The notes under the pieces are model-generated. The model saw nothing but the letters and a program-made list of their open reading frames with translations. It did no database searches and was not told where the DNA came from. Shown piece after piece: positions 1-8,882 of a stretch of DNA of 64,000 bases. Source of the DNA: an uncultured Clostridia bacterium (GTDB taxonomy: Bacteria; Bacillota; Clostridia; UMGS1810); the NCBI GenBank assembly GCA_934463165.1, contig CAKSJG010000007.1, positions 32,608 through 96,607 on the forward strand, read 5' to 3'. The translations under genes and the position numbers were made by a program. The number at the start of each line of letters is the position of its first letter. Within the stretch, counting starts at the first letter, position 1.

Positions 1-725
1 ACAACAGCATCAAAATCATGCTTTAATTTATCGTAGCTTATATCCTTGCCGATATCAATACCTGTTTTGAAAACCACACCCTCATCTGTCATAAGCTTTA
101 TTCTTCTTGCAACAATTTTTTTATCGAGCTTCATATTCGGTATGCCAAACATCAAAAGTCCGCCCGGGGCGCTTTCTCTTTCAAACACCGTAACGCTGTG
201 CCCTCTTTTGTTAAGCCTGTCGGCAACCGAAAGTCCACTCGGACCGGAACCTACAACAGCGACTTTCTTTCCGCTCCTTATCTGAGGCGGCTCGGGTTTT
301 ACCCAACCGTTTTTAAAACCCTCTTCTATAACAAAAAGCTCGTTTTCATGAGCGGTAACGGAATCACCGTTCATTCCGCATGTGCACGCCGCTTCGCAAA
401 GAGCCGGGCACACTCTGCCCGTAAACTCCGGAAAACTGTTGGTTTTTAAAAGTCTTTTTAAAGCCTCTTTGTAGTTACCTTTATATATCTCATCATTCCA
501 TTCAAAGATAAGATTATGAAGCGGACATCCGCTTATCATTCCGCCGAAATTTTCTCCCGACTGACAAAAAGGAACTCCGCAGTTCATACACCTTGCAGCC
601 TGACATTTTCTTTCGACCTCATCCAAAGGGAGATGAAACTCATCAAAATTTTTAATTCTCTCCAAAGGAGGCACAAGCGAAGTTACTTTTCTTTCGTAAT
701 CCATAAATCCTGTTGGTTTTCCCAT
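1..725 (-). CDS. gltD: Glutamate synthase (NADPH) small subunit, 3' part cut by window edge
   Basis: Small (beta) subunit of glutamate synthase, which passes electrons from NAD(P)H through FAD and 4Fe-4S clusters to the large subunit. About 241 N-terminal residues are present; the gene continues past base 1. The start MGKPTGFMDYER at 725 is preceded by AGGGAGGTA. The N-terminal domain holds the expected cysteine groups (CQAARCMNCGVPFC, SGCPLHN, GRVCPALCEAACTCG), then the FAD-binding motif VAVVGSGPSGL and the following FERESAPGG. It lies 12 bp downstream of gltB on the same strand, so the two are surely co-transcribed. NADPH rather than NADH use is assumed from the family. Confidence 0.95.
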   Translation of the reverse strand, partial: MGKPTGFMDYERKVTSLVPPLERIKNFDEFHLPLDEVERKCQAARCMNCGVPFCQSGENFGGMISGCPLHNLIFEWNDEIYKGNYKEALKRLLKTNSFPEFTGRVCPALCEAACTCGMNGDSVTAHENELFVIEEGFKNGWVKPEPPQIRSGKKVAVVGSGPSGLSVADRLNKRGHSVTVFERESAPGGLLMFGIPNMKLDKKIVARRIKLMTDEGVVFKTGIDIGKDISYDKLKHDFDAV

Positions 726-737
726 GTCTATACCTCC

Positions 738-3700
738 CTATTTAGATTGAAGTTCCAAAAATGCGTTAAGCTTTGCCTCATCCTCAGGCATGCCCTTTTT
801 CTCATATTTCGCAATAAGAGAAATCATTTCGGCATATACGCGAGGTATAATCTTTTTAAAGCTATGAACATATTCGTCAAATTCTTCAAGTATTTTTTTG
901 CCTATGGGTGAAGATGTTTCGTCGACATGCGTCTTTATCAGCTTTTTAAGCTCCGCTTTGTCGTATTCATCGGTAACCTCCGACATATTTACCATTTCCT
1001 TGTTAAGGTTAAGATAAAGATCATGATCGGTATCAAGAACATAGGCAACACCGCCGCTCATACCTGCGGCAAAGTTTTTGCCGACTTTTCCGAGTATTAC
1101 GGCTACGCCGCCCGTCATATATTCACATCCGTGATCTCCGCAACCCTCGGATACGGCCGTTGCACCAGAATTACGCACGCAGAAGCGCTCGCCGCACTTA
1201 CCGCTGATATACGCCTCACCGCTTGTTGCTCCGTAAAGAGCAACATTGCCGACTATGACGTTATCCTCCGGTTTAAATTCAGATCCCTTTTCCGGGCGGA
1301 TGCAAAGCTTTCCGCCGGAAAGACCCTTGCCGAAATAGTCATTGCTGTCACCCTCCAGATGAAGTGTGAGGCCTTTCGGAATAAATGCTCCGAATGACTG
1401 ACCTCCTCCGCCGTGACAGTTGATAACATAGGTATCATCATAAAGTCCGTTTCCGAATGTGCGCGTTATAACGGAACCTAAAATTGTTCCGAGCGTTCTG
1501 TTTGTACTTGATATTTCTATTTTATAATCGTGAGGAGCTTTTTTATCGAAATACGGCTTAAATTCAGGTATAAGCACACCTTCGTCTATTGTTTTTTCAA
1601 GCTCGAAATTGTATTTTTCACCCGATTCAAAGTGTGAATTATCCGAAACACCGAGCACGGATGAAAGATCAACCATTGCCGCACGGTTTGTTATCGGGTT
1701 GCCGCGCAGACGGATTTTGTCCGTTCTGCCGACAAGCTCATCAACGCTTCTTACGCCGAGTTTTGCCATAATTTCTCTGAGTTCTTCTGCAATAAAGAGC
1801 ATAAAGTTCATTATATATTCCGGCTTTCCGCAGAATCTGCATCTTAGCTTCGGATTCTGCGTTGCTATGCCGACGGGGCATGTATCAAGATTACATACTC
1901 TCATCATTACACATCCCATTGTTACAAGCGGAGCCGTGGCAAAACCGAATTCTTCGGCACCGAGTATGCATGCTATGGCAACATCTCTGCCGCTCATAAG
2001 CTTGCCGTCCGTCTCCAAACGTACTCTTTTTCTGAGTCCGTTTCTGATAAGCGTCTGATGAGTTTCGGCAAGACCGAGCTCCCACGGGAGACCGGCATTA
2101 TGAATTGAGCTTTGCGGCGCGGCGCCCGTTCCGCCGTCATAGCCCGATATAAGGACAACCTCTGCACCGGCTTTTGCAACACCTGCCGCAATTGTGCCGA
2201 CTCCTGCCTCCGACACAAGCTTAACTGAAATTCCTGCGTCACGGTTGGCATTTTTGAGATCATATATGAGCTGTGCCAGATCCTCTATAGAATATATATC
2301 ATGATGAGGCGGAGGAGATATAAGCGATACACCGGGTGTGGAATAACGCGTTTTTGCAATATGCGGATAGACCTTTTTACCCGGAAGATGGCCTCCCTCA
2401 CCGGGTTTTGCGCCCTGAGCCATTTTTATCTGTATCTCTTTTGCACTGCAGAGATATTCACTCGTAACACCGAATCTGCCCGATGCAACCTGCTTGATTG
2501 CACTGTTTTTTTCGGTTCCGAGTCTTGACGGTTTTTCGCCTCCCTCACCGGAGTTGGATTTTCCGCCGAGTCTGTTCATTGCAACAGCCATGCAGGTGTG
2601 CGCTTCTTCGGATATTGAGCCGTAAGACATTGCTCCGGTTTTAAACCTCTTTACTATTTCGGACGCGCTTTCAACCTCTTCAAGCGGAATGCCGCCGTCA
2701 CGGTCATAGACAAATTCCAGAAGTCCTCTGAGCGTATGCGGCTTTCTCTCGTCGTCAACCATTGCGGTATATTCTTTAAATCTTTCATACGATCCGCTTT
2801 GTGCCGCTTCGCGCAGCGCCGTGATTGTCTTCGGATTGTAGAGATGATCCTCGGCATTTTTTGAAATCCTCATTTTATGGATGCCTACACTGTCAAGGCT
2901 GTCATCGGTGCCGAGACCGAGAGGATCAAATGCATGTCTGTGTCTCCACTGAACCGCCTCGTTAATTTCCTTTAAGCCTATTCCCTCAACGGGGCTTACG
3001 GTATTTGTAAAATATTTATCTATAACCGATTTGCAGATACCTATAGCTTCAAAAATCTGTGCCGACTGATATGACTGCAGGGTAGATATACCCATTTTTG
3101 AAGCTATTTTAACTATTCCGTGAAGTATAGCATCGTTATAGTCGTTAATTGCCGTGTGATAATCCTTGTCAAGTCTGCCGCTGTCGATAAGCTCGGCAAC
3201 ACATTCCTGGGCAAGATACGGATTGACGGCTCTTGCGCCGTAGCCTAAAAGTGTTGCAAAGTGATGAACCTCTCTCGGTTCGGCACTTTCAAGAATAATC
3301 GATACAGCCGTTCTCTTCTTTGTGCGGACAAGATGCTGTTCCATAGCCGACACTGCAAGAAGCGATGGAATCGCAACATGGTTTTCATCAACGCCGCGGT
3401 CGGAGAGTATAATAATATTCGCTCCGTTTTTATAAGCCTTGTCACATTCGACAAAAAGCCTGTCAAGCGCTTTTTCAATCGAAGTGTTTCTGTAATACAA
3501 AAGTGAAACCGTCATTACCTTAAATCCGTCTTTTTTCATATTGCGGATTTTCATAAGGTCAACCGATGTAAGTATCGGATTATGAATTTCAAGCACGTTA
3601 CAGTTTTTCGGGAGCTCCTCCAAAAGGTTACCGTCCGATCCGACATATACCGTTGTATCGGTAACGACTTCTTCACGGAGTGCATCAATCGGCGGATTTG

Positions 3701-5273
3701 TAACCTGAGCAAAAAGCTGCTTAAAGTAGCTGAAAAGCGGCTGATGTTTTTCCGACAGTACGGCAAGAGGAACGTCAATTCCCATTGCAGCTGTCGGCTC
3801 TATTCCGTTTTTAGCCATGGGAAGGATTGAATTTGTAACATCCTCCTGTGTATAGCCGAACGCTTTATAGAGCTTGTTTCTTTCATCCTGATTGTAGCTG
3901 TCGACTTTTTTATTCGGAATGTCAAGCTCCGAAAGCGTGACAAGATATTTATCGAGCCATTCGCCGTAGGGCTTTCTCATTGCATAATACTGTTTACATT
4001 CCTTATCTGAAATGATCTTCTTTTTGCCGATGTCGACAAGAAGCATTTTACCCGGTTCAAGCCTTGACTTGCATTTTATGTTTTCCGGTTTAATGTCAAG
4101 CACTCCGACTTCCGAAGAAAGGATAAGGCGATTATCGTTTGTAACATAGTATCTTGCCGGTCTGAGGCCGTTTCTGTCAAGAACGGCACCGAATACATCA
4201 CCGTCGGAATAAAGTATTGCGGCAGGACCGTCCCACGGTTCCATCATTGTTGCGTAATAGCGGTACAGATCGCGTTTTTCTCTTGAAATATTAGAATCGT
4301 TTTTCCACGGTTCGGGGATCATCATCATAACGGCAAGCGGAAGCTCAACGCCGTTCATGACAAGAAATTCAAGAGTGTTATCAAGCATGGCAGAGTCGGA
4401 ACCCGATGCGGATATAACCGGAAGAACCTTTTCCATATCATCTGCCATAACTTTTGAATACATTGTCTCCTCGCGGGCAAGCATACGGTCTGCATTACCG
4501 CGTATGGTGTTTATTTCACCGTTATGGAGAATGAATCTGTTCGGATGTGCTCTTTCCCAGCTGGGCATTGTGTTTGTCGAAAATCTTGAGTGTACCATGG
4601 CAAGGGCGCTCTCGTAATCAGTGTCCTGAAGATCTTTATAGAATTTTCTGAGCTGTTTTACAAGAAACATTCCCTTGTATACAATTGTTCTTGAAGAAAA
4701 CGAAACGATATACGTATCTTCGCTCATCTGTTCAAAAACACGTCTGATAACAAACAGCTTGCGGTCAAAATCCAACCCGCGTTTTACATTATCGGGTCTT
4801 TTAACAAAGCATTGCATAATATAAGGCATTGAATTTTTGGCGGTTTCGCCGAGTACGGACGAATCCGTCGGAACATCTCTCCAAAACATAAATTCAACGC
4901 CCTCTTTTTTGCATATAACCTCTATGCTTCTTTGAGCCTGAAGCCTTGCAAGAGTATTTTGAGGGAAGAAAAACATTCCAACGCCGTAATCTCTTTCGCC
5001 GCCTATGTCTATGCCTTGCTCCGCAGCTGTTTTTCTGAAAAATTTATGTGAAATCTGAAGCATGATGCCGACGCCGTCACCGGTTTTGCCGCTCGCATCC
5101 TTGCCGGCTCTGTGTTCGAGTTTTTCAACAATTGTAAGTGCATCATCAACAGTCTTATATGTTTTTTTACCGTCTATTGCAACAACTGCACCTATTCCGC
5201 ATGCGTCGTGTTCAAATGACGGGCTGTATAACGTCTTATTATTCTGACCGGGATTCTGATTGGAATTATCCAT
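738..5273 (-). CDS. gltB: Glutamate synthase large subunit
   Basis: Large (alpha) subunit of glutamate synthase: it converts glutamine plus 2-oxoglutarate to two glutamates. At 1511 residues it has the normal full length. The class II glutamine amidotransferase nucleophile is Cys25 (HDACGIGAVVAI), exposed after a short propeptide is removed. The central domain and the FMN/2-oxoglutarate synthase domain follow, with the glycine-rich GYDGGTGAAPQSS segment and the iron-sulfur cysteines of MRVCNLDTCPVGIATQ near residue 1130. The C-terminal beta-helix (GXGXG) domain, such as GKGLSGGKLCI, ends the protein. The ribosome site is AAAGGAAG. It sits between asnB (20 bp upstream) and gltD (12 bp downstream) in a nitrogen-assimilation run. 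Confidence 0.97.
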   Translation of the reverse strand: MDNSNQNPGQNNKTLYSPSFEHDACGIGAVVAIDGKKTYKTVDDALTIVEKLEHRAGKDASGKTGDGVGIMLQISHKFFRKTAAEQGIDIGGERDYGVGMFFFPQNTLARLQAQRSIEVICKKEGVEFMFWRDVPTDSSVLGETAKNSMPYIMQCFVKRPDNVKRGLDFDRKLFVIRRVFEQMSEDTYIVSFSSRTIVYKGMFLVKQLRKFYKDLQDTDYESALAMVHSRFSTNTMPSWERAHPNRFILHNGEINTIRGNADRMLAREETMYSKVMADDMEKVLPVISASGSDSAMLDNTLEFLVMNGVELPLAVMMMIPEPWKNDSNISREKRDLYRYYATMMEPWDGPAAILYSDGDVFGAVLDRNGLRPARYYVTNDNRLILSSEVGVLDIKPENIKCKSRLEPGKMLLVDIGKKKIISDKECKQYYAMRKPYGEWLDKYLVTLSELDIPNKKVDSYNQDERNKLYKAFGYTQEDVTNSILPMAKNGIEPTAAMGIDVPLAVLSEKHQPLFSYFKQLFAQVTNPPIDALREEVVTDTTVYVGSDGNLLEELPKNCNVLEIHNPILTSVDLMKIRNMKKDGFKVMTVSLLYYRNTSIEKALDRLFVECDKAYKNGANIIILSDRGVDENHVAIPSLLAVSAMEQHLVRTKKRTAVSIILESAEPREVHHFATLLGYGARAVNPYLAQECVAELIDSGRLDKDYHTAINDYNDAILHGIVKIASKMGISTLQSYQSAQIFEAIGICKSVIDKYFTNTVSPVEGIGLKEINEAVQWRHRHAFDPLGLGTDDSLDSVGIHKMRISKNAEDHLYNPKTITALREAAQSGSYERFKEYTAMVDDERKPHTLRGLLEFVYDRDGGIPLEEVESASEIVKRFKTGAMSYGSISEEAHTCMAVAMNRLGGKSNSGEGGEKPSRLGTEKNSAIKQVASGRFGVTSEYLCSAKEIQIKMAQGAKPGEGGHLPGKKVYPHIAKTRYSTPGVSLISPPPHHDIYSIEDLAQLIYDLKNANRDAGISVKLVSEAGVGTIAAGVAKAGAEVVLISGYDGGTGAAPQSSIHNAGLPWELGLAETHQTLIRNGLRKRVRLETDGKLMSGRDVAIACILGAEEFGFATAPLVTMGCVMMRVCNLDTCPVGIATQNPKLRCRFCGKPEYIMNFMLFIAEELREIMAKLGVRSVDELVGRTDKIRLRGNPITNRAAMVDLSSVLGVSDNSHFESGEKYNFELEKTIDEGVLIPEFKPYFDKKAPHDYKIEISSTNRTLGTILGSVITRTFGNGLYDDTYVINCHGGGGQSFGAFIPKGLTLHLEGDSNDYFGKGLSGGKLCIRPEKGSEFKPEDNVIVGNVALYGATSGEAYISGKCGERFCVRNSGATAVSEGCGDHGCEYMTGGVAVILGKVGKNFAAGMSGGVAYVLDTDHDLYLNLNKEMVNMSEVTDEYDKAELKKLIKTHVDETSSPIGKKILEEFDEYVHSFKKIIPRVYAEMISLIAKYEKKGMPEDEAKLNAFLELQSK

Positions 5274-5293
5274 CGTAATCTTCCTTTCATTGT

Positions 5294-6874
5294 TTATTTT
5301 CCGCTGTCTCCGTAGTTTGCAAGCACTCTTGCCGAAGGATCGTCAACATTGCATCCTTCCCATGATTTGTTCGGCATCCAGAAGTCCTTTATCATTTCGG
5401 ACTGACCGGGATATGATTTTTCGAACAATTCTCTGTATAAAAGTGATTCCTTGGTAAAAGGAGCCGCATGTGTATATTTCGACTTTAAGTTCTCAAATTC
5501 CTTGTCTGTATAGCAAGTTTCGGCATACATTTTAAGATAATCAACCATTGAATGACCGACAGCGTCGCTGAATGCGGCTTTTTCTCTCATTAATATGTCA
5601 TACGGAAGATAATCCCCTTCAAATGCATGACGGAGAAGATATTTTCCCTTACCGTAAGTATTCATTTTTATCTTCGGATCAAGGCTCATTACATAGCTTA
5701 CAAAATCAAGATCGCCAAACGGCACACGTGCCTCAAGTGAGTTTACGGATATACATCTGTCGGCTCGCAGAACATCATACATATGAAGCTCTTTCACACG
5801 CTTTTCGGATTCTTTTTGAAATTCTCGCGCATTCGGAGCAAAGTCTGTATACTTATATCCGAAGAGTTCATCGGATATTTCGCCGGTTAAAAGCACTCTG
5901 AGATCGGTATTTTCATGAATATATTTGCAAACAAGATACATCCCTATCGATGCTCTGATTGTTGTTATGTCAAAAGTTCCGAGAAGAGCGACAACATCCG
6001 GAAGAGCCTTTATTACATCGTCCTTTGTAATTATAACCTCGGTATGGTCGGCTCCTATATATTCTGCAACCTCTTTAGCATATTTGAGGTCTATGGCATC
6101 TGTGCTCATTCCTATGGCAAAGGTTTTTATCGGTTTATGACTGAGCTTTGCGGCAACCGAGCAAACAAGCGAGGAATCAAGCCCTCCGGAAAGAAGAAAG
6201 CCCACCGGAGCATCGGCATCAAGACGTTTTTCTATACCTTTTATAAGTTTATCATGTATATTTTTGCATGCGGTTTCAACATCGTCCGCACAAACAATTT
6301 TTACTTTGCTGATATCATTATAACATTTAAACTTCCCGTTTTTAAAATAATGACCGGGAGGGAACGGCATAACCTTTTTGCAAATTGAAACAAGATTTTT
6401 TGCCTCGCTGGCAAAAACATAATCACCGTTTGAGAGCATACCGTAGTACAGCGGTCTTATGCCTATGGGATCACGCGCCGCTATGATGCCGCCGTTTTCT
6501 TCGTCATAAATTATAAGCGCAAACTCCGCATCAAGCTTTTCAAACATATCTGTACCGTATTCCTTATACATGGGCAGAAGAAGCTCACAGTCGGAATCAC
6601 TTTTAAATGTATAGCCTTTTCCCAAAAGCTCCTGTTTTAATTTGCGAAAACCGTAAATTTCGCCATTGCATACAACATATTTATTTTCAAAATAAAACGG
6701 TTGCATACCGCTTTCATCAAGACCCATAATTGCAAGACGGTGAAATCCGAGAATTGCGTCTCCGACTTCAATAATTTTTGACATATCGGGACCTCTTGAA
6801 ACAGTTTTATCAAACCCTTCTTTAAATTTATCTTTTTTTAGCAAAGTACCTGAGTACCCCATTATCGAACACAT
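5294..6874 (-). CDS. asnB: Asparagine synthase (glutamine-hydrolysing)
   Basis: Makes asparagine from aspartate, ATP and glutamine-derived ammonia. It is 526 residues long, as for AsnB. Cys2 (MCSIMGYSG) is the class II glutaminase nucleophile, and RGPDMSKI and VCNGEIYG belong to the same domain. The synthetase domain carries the pyrophosphate loop FLLSGGLDSSLVCS near residue 228 and LEARVPFGD further on. The ribosome site AGGAGGAG stands 6 nt before the ATG. It is followed after 20 bp by gltB. The 203-bp gap upstream holds two hairpins (see the leader entry), so expression relative to the transporter gene may be modulated there. Confidence 0.95.
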   Translation of the reverse strand: MCSIMGYSGTLLKKDKFKEGFDKTVSRGPDMSKIIEVGDAILGFHRLAIMGLDESGMQPFYFENKYVVCNGEIYGFRKLKQELLGKGYTFKSDSDCELLLPMYKEYGTDMFEKLDAEFALIIYDEENGGIIAARDPIGIRPLYYGMLSNGDYVFASEAKNLVSICKKVMPFPPGHYFKNGKFKCYNDISKVKIVCADDVETACKNIHDKLIKGIEKRLDADAPVGFLLSGGLDSSLVCSVAAKLSHKPIKTFAIGMSTDAIDLKYAKEVAEYIGADHTEVIITKDDVIKALPDVVALLGTFDITTIRASIGMYLVCKYIHENTDLRVLLTGEISDELFGYKYTDFAPNAREFQKESEKRVKELHMYDVLRADRCISVNSLEARVPFGDLDFVSYVMSLDPKIKMNTYGKGKYLLRHAFEGDYLPYDILMREKAAFSDAVGHSMVDYLKMYAETCYTDKEFENLKSKYTHAAPFTKESLLYRELFEKSYPGQSEMIKDFWMPNKSWEGCNVDDPSARVLANYGDSGK

Positions 6875-6998
6875 AATAAACTCCTCCTAATGTATGAATC
6901 GATATGCATTTTCACCGGGGGAAAATAAGCTGCATATACTTTAAAATCTGTGTAAAAACATGTGCATCGGTTTTAAAAAATATTCCGTTTAACACCTA

Positions 6999-7057
6999 AC
7001 CCCAGGATGTGCCCGAGCACACCTGGGGTGTGACAAAACAATCAGCTGATTATTTTG
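6999..7057 (-). promoter_or_regulatory. Two tandem hairpins between amt-PII and asnB
   Basis: Just after the transporter stop codon there are two inverted repeats. The first (7034-7057) is a near-perfect palindrome around AATCAGCTGATT. The second (6999-7029) has an 8-bp and a 5-bp stem block separated by a bulged A, closing on a 4-nt loop. Neither is followed at once by a T run on the minus strand; one T tract lies about 20 nt further on. They could be weak terminators, processing sites or RNA-stabilising structures that set the ratio of transporter to asnB-gltB-gltD transcript. Function is inferred; only the repeats are seen. Confidence 0.45.
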
Positions 7058-7077
7058 CCTTGTGTTATATTTTAATG

Positions 7078-8850
7078 TTACTCAACATCCTGAAGTGCAT
7101 CGAAGCCCTCTTCACCGGTTCTTACTTTTATAACATTTTCAACATCATAAACAAATATCTTTCCGTCTCCGATGTGACCTGTGTAAAGCACTTTCTTTGC
7201 GGTATCTATAACCTGAGATACCGGGACCTTGCTGACTACTATATCAATCTGAATTTTCGGAAGAAGCGTTGCTTCAATCTGAACTCCGCGGTAATATTCG
7301 GGCTTTCCTTTCTGTATGCCGCAGCCCATAACGTGACTTACGGTCATTCCGGTAATGCCTATTGACATCATAGCCTCTTTAAGAGCTTCAAGTCTGGATT
7401 CCTTGCAGACAATTTCAATCTTTGTCATCTTCACACCGTTTGACTGCATATCAAATGAAGGAACCTTCTTTACGGGAACCGCTTCGGCAGCAGGTACCGT
7501 ACCCGATACAACAACCGGAGCATCGTCATAGATTGTTTCGGGAATCATAGACATTCCGGCATATGCGCTCGGGAGACCGTGCTCTGTAGCATCAAGACCG
7601 ACAATTTCTTCTTCCTTGGAAACTCTGAGTCCTACGGTTGCTTTTATAATAAGGAAAGCTATTGAAATTGTAACAGCTGTCCATGCTATAATTGAAAACA
7701 TACCCGTGAGCTGAATTCCGAGAAGTTTGAATCCGCCGCCGTAGAATAATCCTGCGCCTGCAATCTGATTTGCACCGAAGCTTACACCGTCGCCGAATGC
7801 TCTTGAAAATGCAGGTGCTGAGGGAGTTGCAAAAAGTCCTACGGCTATTGTACCCCAGATACCGTTTAAGCAGTGAACGGCAACAGCACCGACGGGGTCA
7901 TCTATATGAAGCTTATAATCAAGAAACCATACCCCGAATACAACGAGGAGACCTGCAACAGCGCCAATTATTGAAGCGCCGAGTGCGTCTGTAACATCGC
8001 AGCCTGCTGTTACTGCAACAAGACCTGCAAGTGAAGCGTTAAGACACATTGAAACATCCGGTTTACCGTATTTGATCCATGTAAATACCATACATACTAC
8101 TGTTGCAATTGCCGGTGCAACGGTCGTTGTAAGGAAGATTGAACCAAGTTCGGGAACGCTTACAGCCGCTGCACCGTTGAAGCCGTACCAGCCGAGCCAA
8201 AGGATAAATACACCGAGGCAGCCTATTGTAATGTTGTGACCCGGAAAGGCATTTACCTTAATAACCTTGCCATCTTTGTTTCTGACAAATTTACCGATAC
8301 GGGGTCCGAGCATTTTAGCTCCGACAAGAGCGGATATACCGCCTACCATATGTATACATGTTGAACCTGCAAAGTCGTGGAAACCCCACTGAGAAAGCCA
8401 GCCGCCGCCCCATACCCAGTGTGCTTCAACAGGATATATAAATGCGGAAATAACTGCCGAATATATACAATATGAAAGAAACTTTGTTCTTTCTGCCATA
8501 GCTCCCGAAACTATTGTTGCGGTTGTGGCACAGAATACCAGGTTGAATACGAAGTTTGACCAATCAAAATCCTGATATGATGTGAATATATCAAACCCCG
8601 GCTTACCGATAAGACCTATAAGATCTTCACCGAGAAGCAATCCGAAACCGATAAGGATAAATGTAATTGTACCTATACAGAAATCCATAAGGTTTTTCAT
8701 AAGAATGTTTCCGGCATTTTTTGCTCTGGTAAAACCTGTCTCAACCATTGCAAATCCTGCTTGCATCCAAAATACAAATGCTACGGCTATAAGAAACCAG
8801 ACACCAAACACTTCGGAATCAATCGAAGCCATTACACTTTCTAAACTCAT
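7078..8850 (-). CDS. amt: Ammonium transporter fused to a C-terminal PII signalling domain
   Basis: Membrane channel for ammonium/ammonia of the Amt/MEP/Rh family with a PII (GlnB/GlnK-like) domain fused at its C-terminus; 590 residues. Residues about 1-410 form the multi-helix Amt core, with the periplasmic entry LIAVAFVFWMQAGFAMVETG, the WVWGGGWLSQWG segment and the FHDFAGSTCIHMVGG and AVHCLNGIWGT motifs that carry the twin pore histidines. After a linker, residues from about 470 match PII: KMTKIEIVCKESRLEALKEA, a T-loop around EYYRGVQIEATLLPK, and the nucleotide-binding C-terminal signature TGHIGDGKIFVYDVENVI. The position equal to the uridylylated Tyr51 of E. coli PII is Ile, so control is likely by ligand binding alone. 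The ribosome site is AGAGGG. glnN lies 32 bp upstream. Confidence 0.93.
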   Translation of the reverse strand: MSLESVMASIDSEVFGVWFLIAVAFVFWMQAGFAMVETGFTRAKNAGNILMKNLMDFCIGTITFILIGFGLLLGEDLIGLIGKPGFDIFTSYQDFDWSNFVFNLVFCATTATIVSGAMAERTKFLSYCIYSAVISAFIYPVEAHWVWGGGWLSQWGFHDFAGSTCIHMVGGISALVGAKMLGPRIGKFVRNKDGKVIKVNAFPGHNITIGCLGVFILWLGWYGFNGAAAVSVPELGSIFLTTTVAPAIATVVCMVFTWIKYGKPDVSMCLNASLAGLVAVTAGCDVTDALGASIIGAVAGLLVVFGVWFLDYKLHIDDPVGAVAVHCLNGIWGTIAVGLFATPSAPAFSRAFGDGVSFGANQIAGAGLFYGGGFKLLGIQLTGMFSIIAWTAVTISIAFLIIKATVGLRVSKEEEIVGLDATEHGLPSAYAGMSMIPETIYDDAPVVVSGTVPAAEAVPVKKVPSFDMQSNGVKMTKIEIVCKESRLEALKEAMMSIGITGMTVSHVMGCGIQKGKPEYYRGVQIEATLLPKIQIDIVVSKVPVSQVIDTAKKVLYTGHIGDGKIFVYDVENVIKVRTGEEGFDALQDVE

Positions 8851-8882
8851 GATAATAACCCTCTTTCTTATTTTTAACTGTT

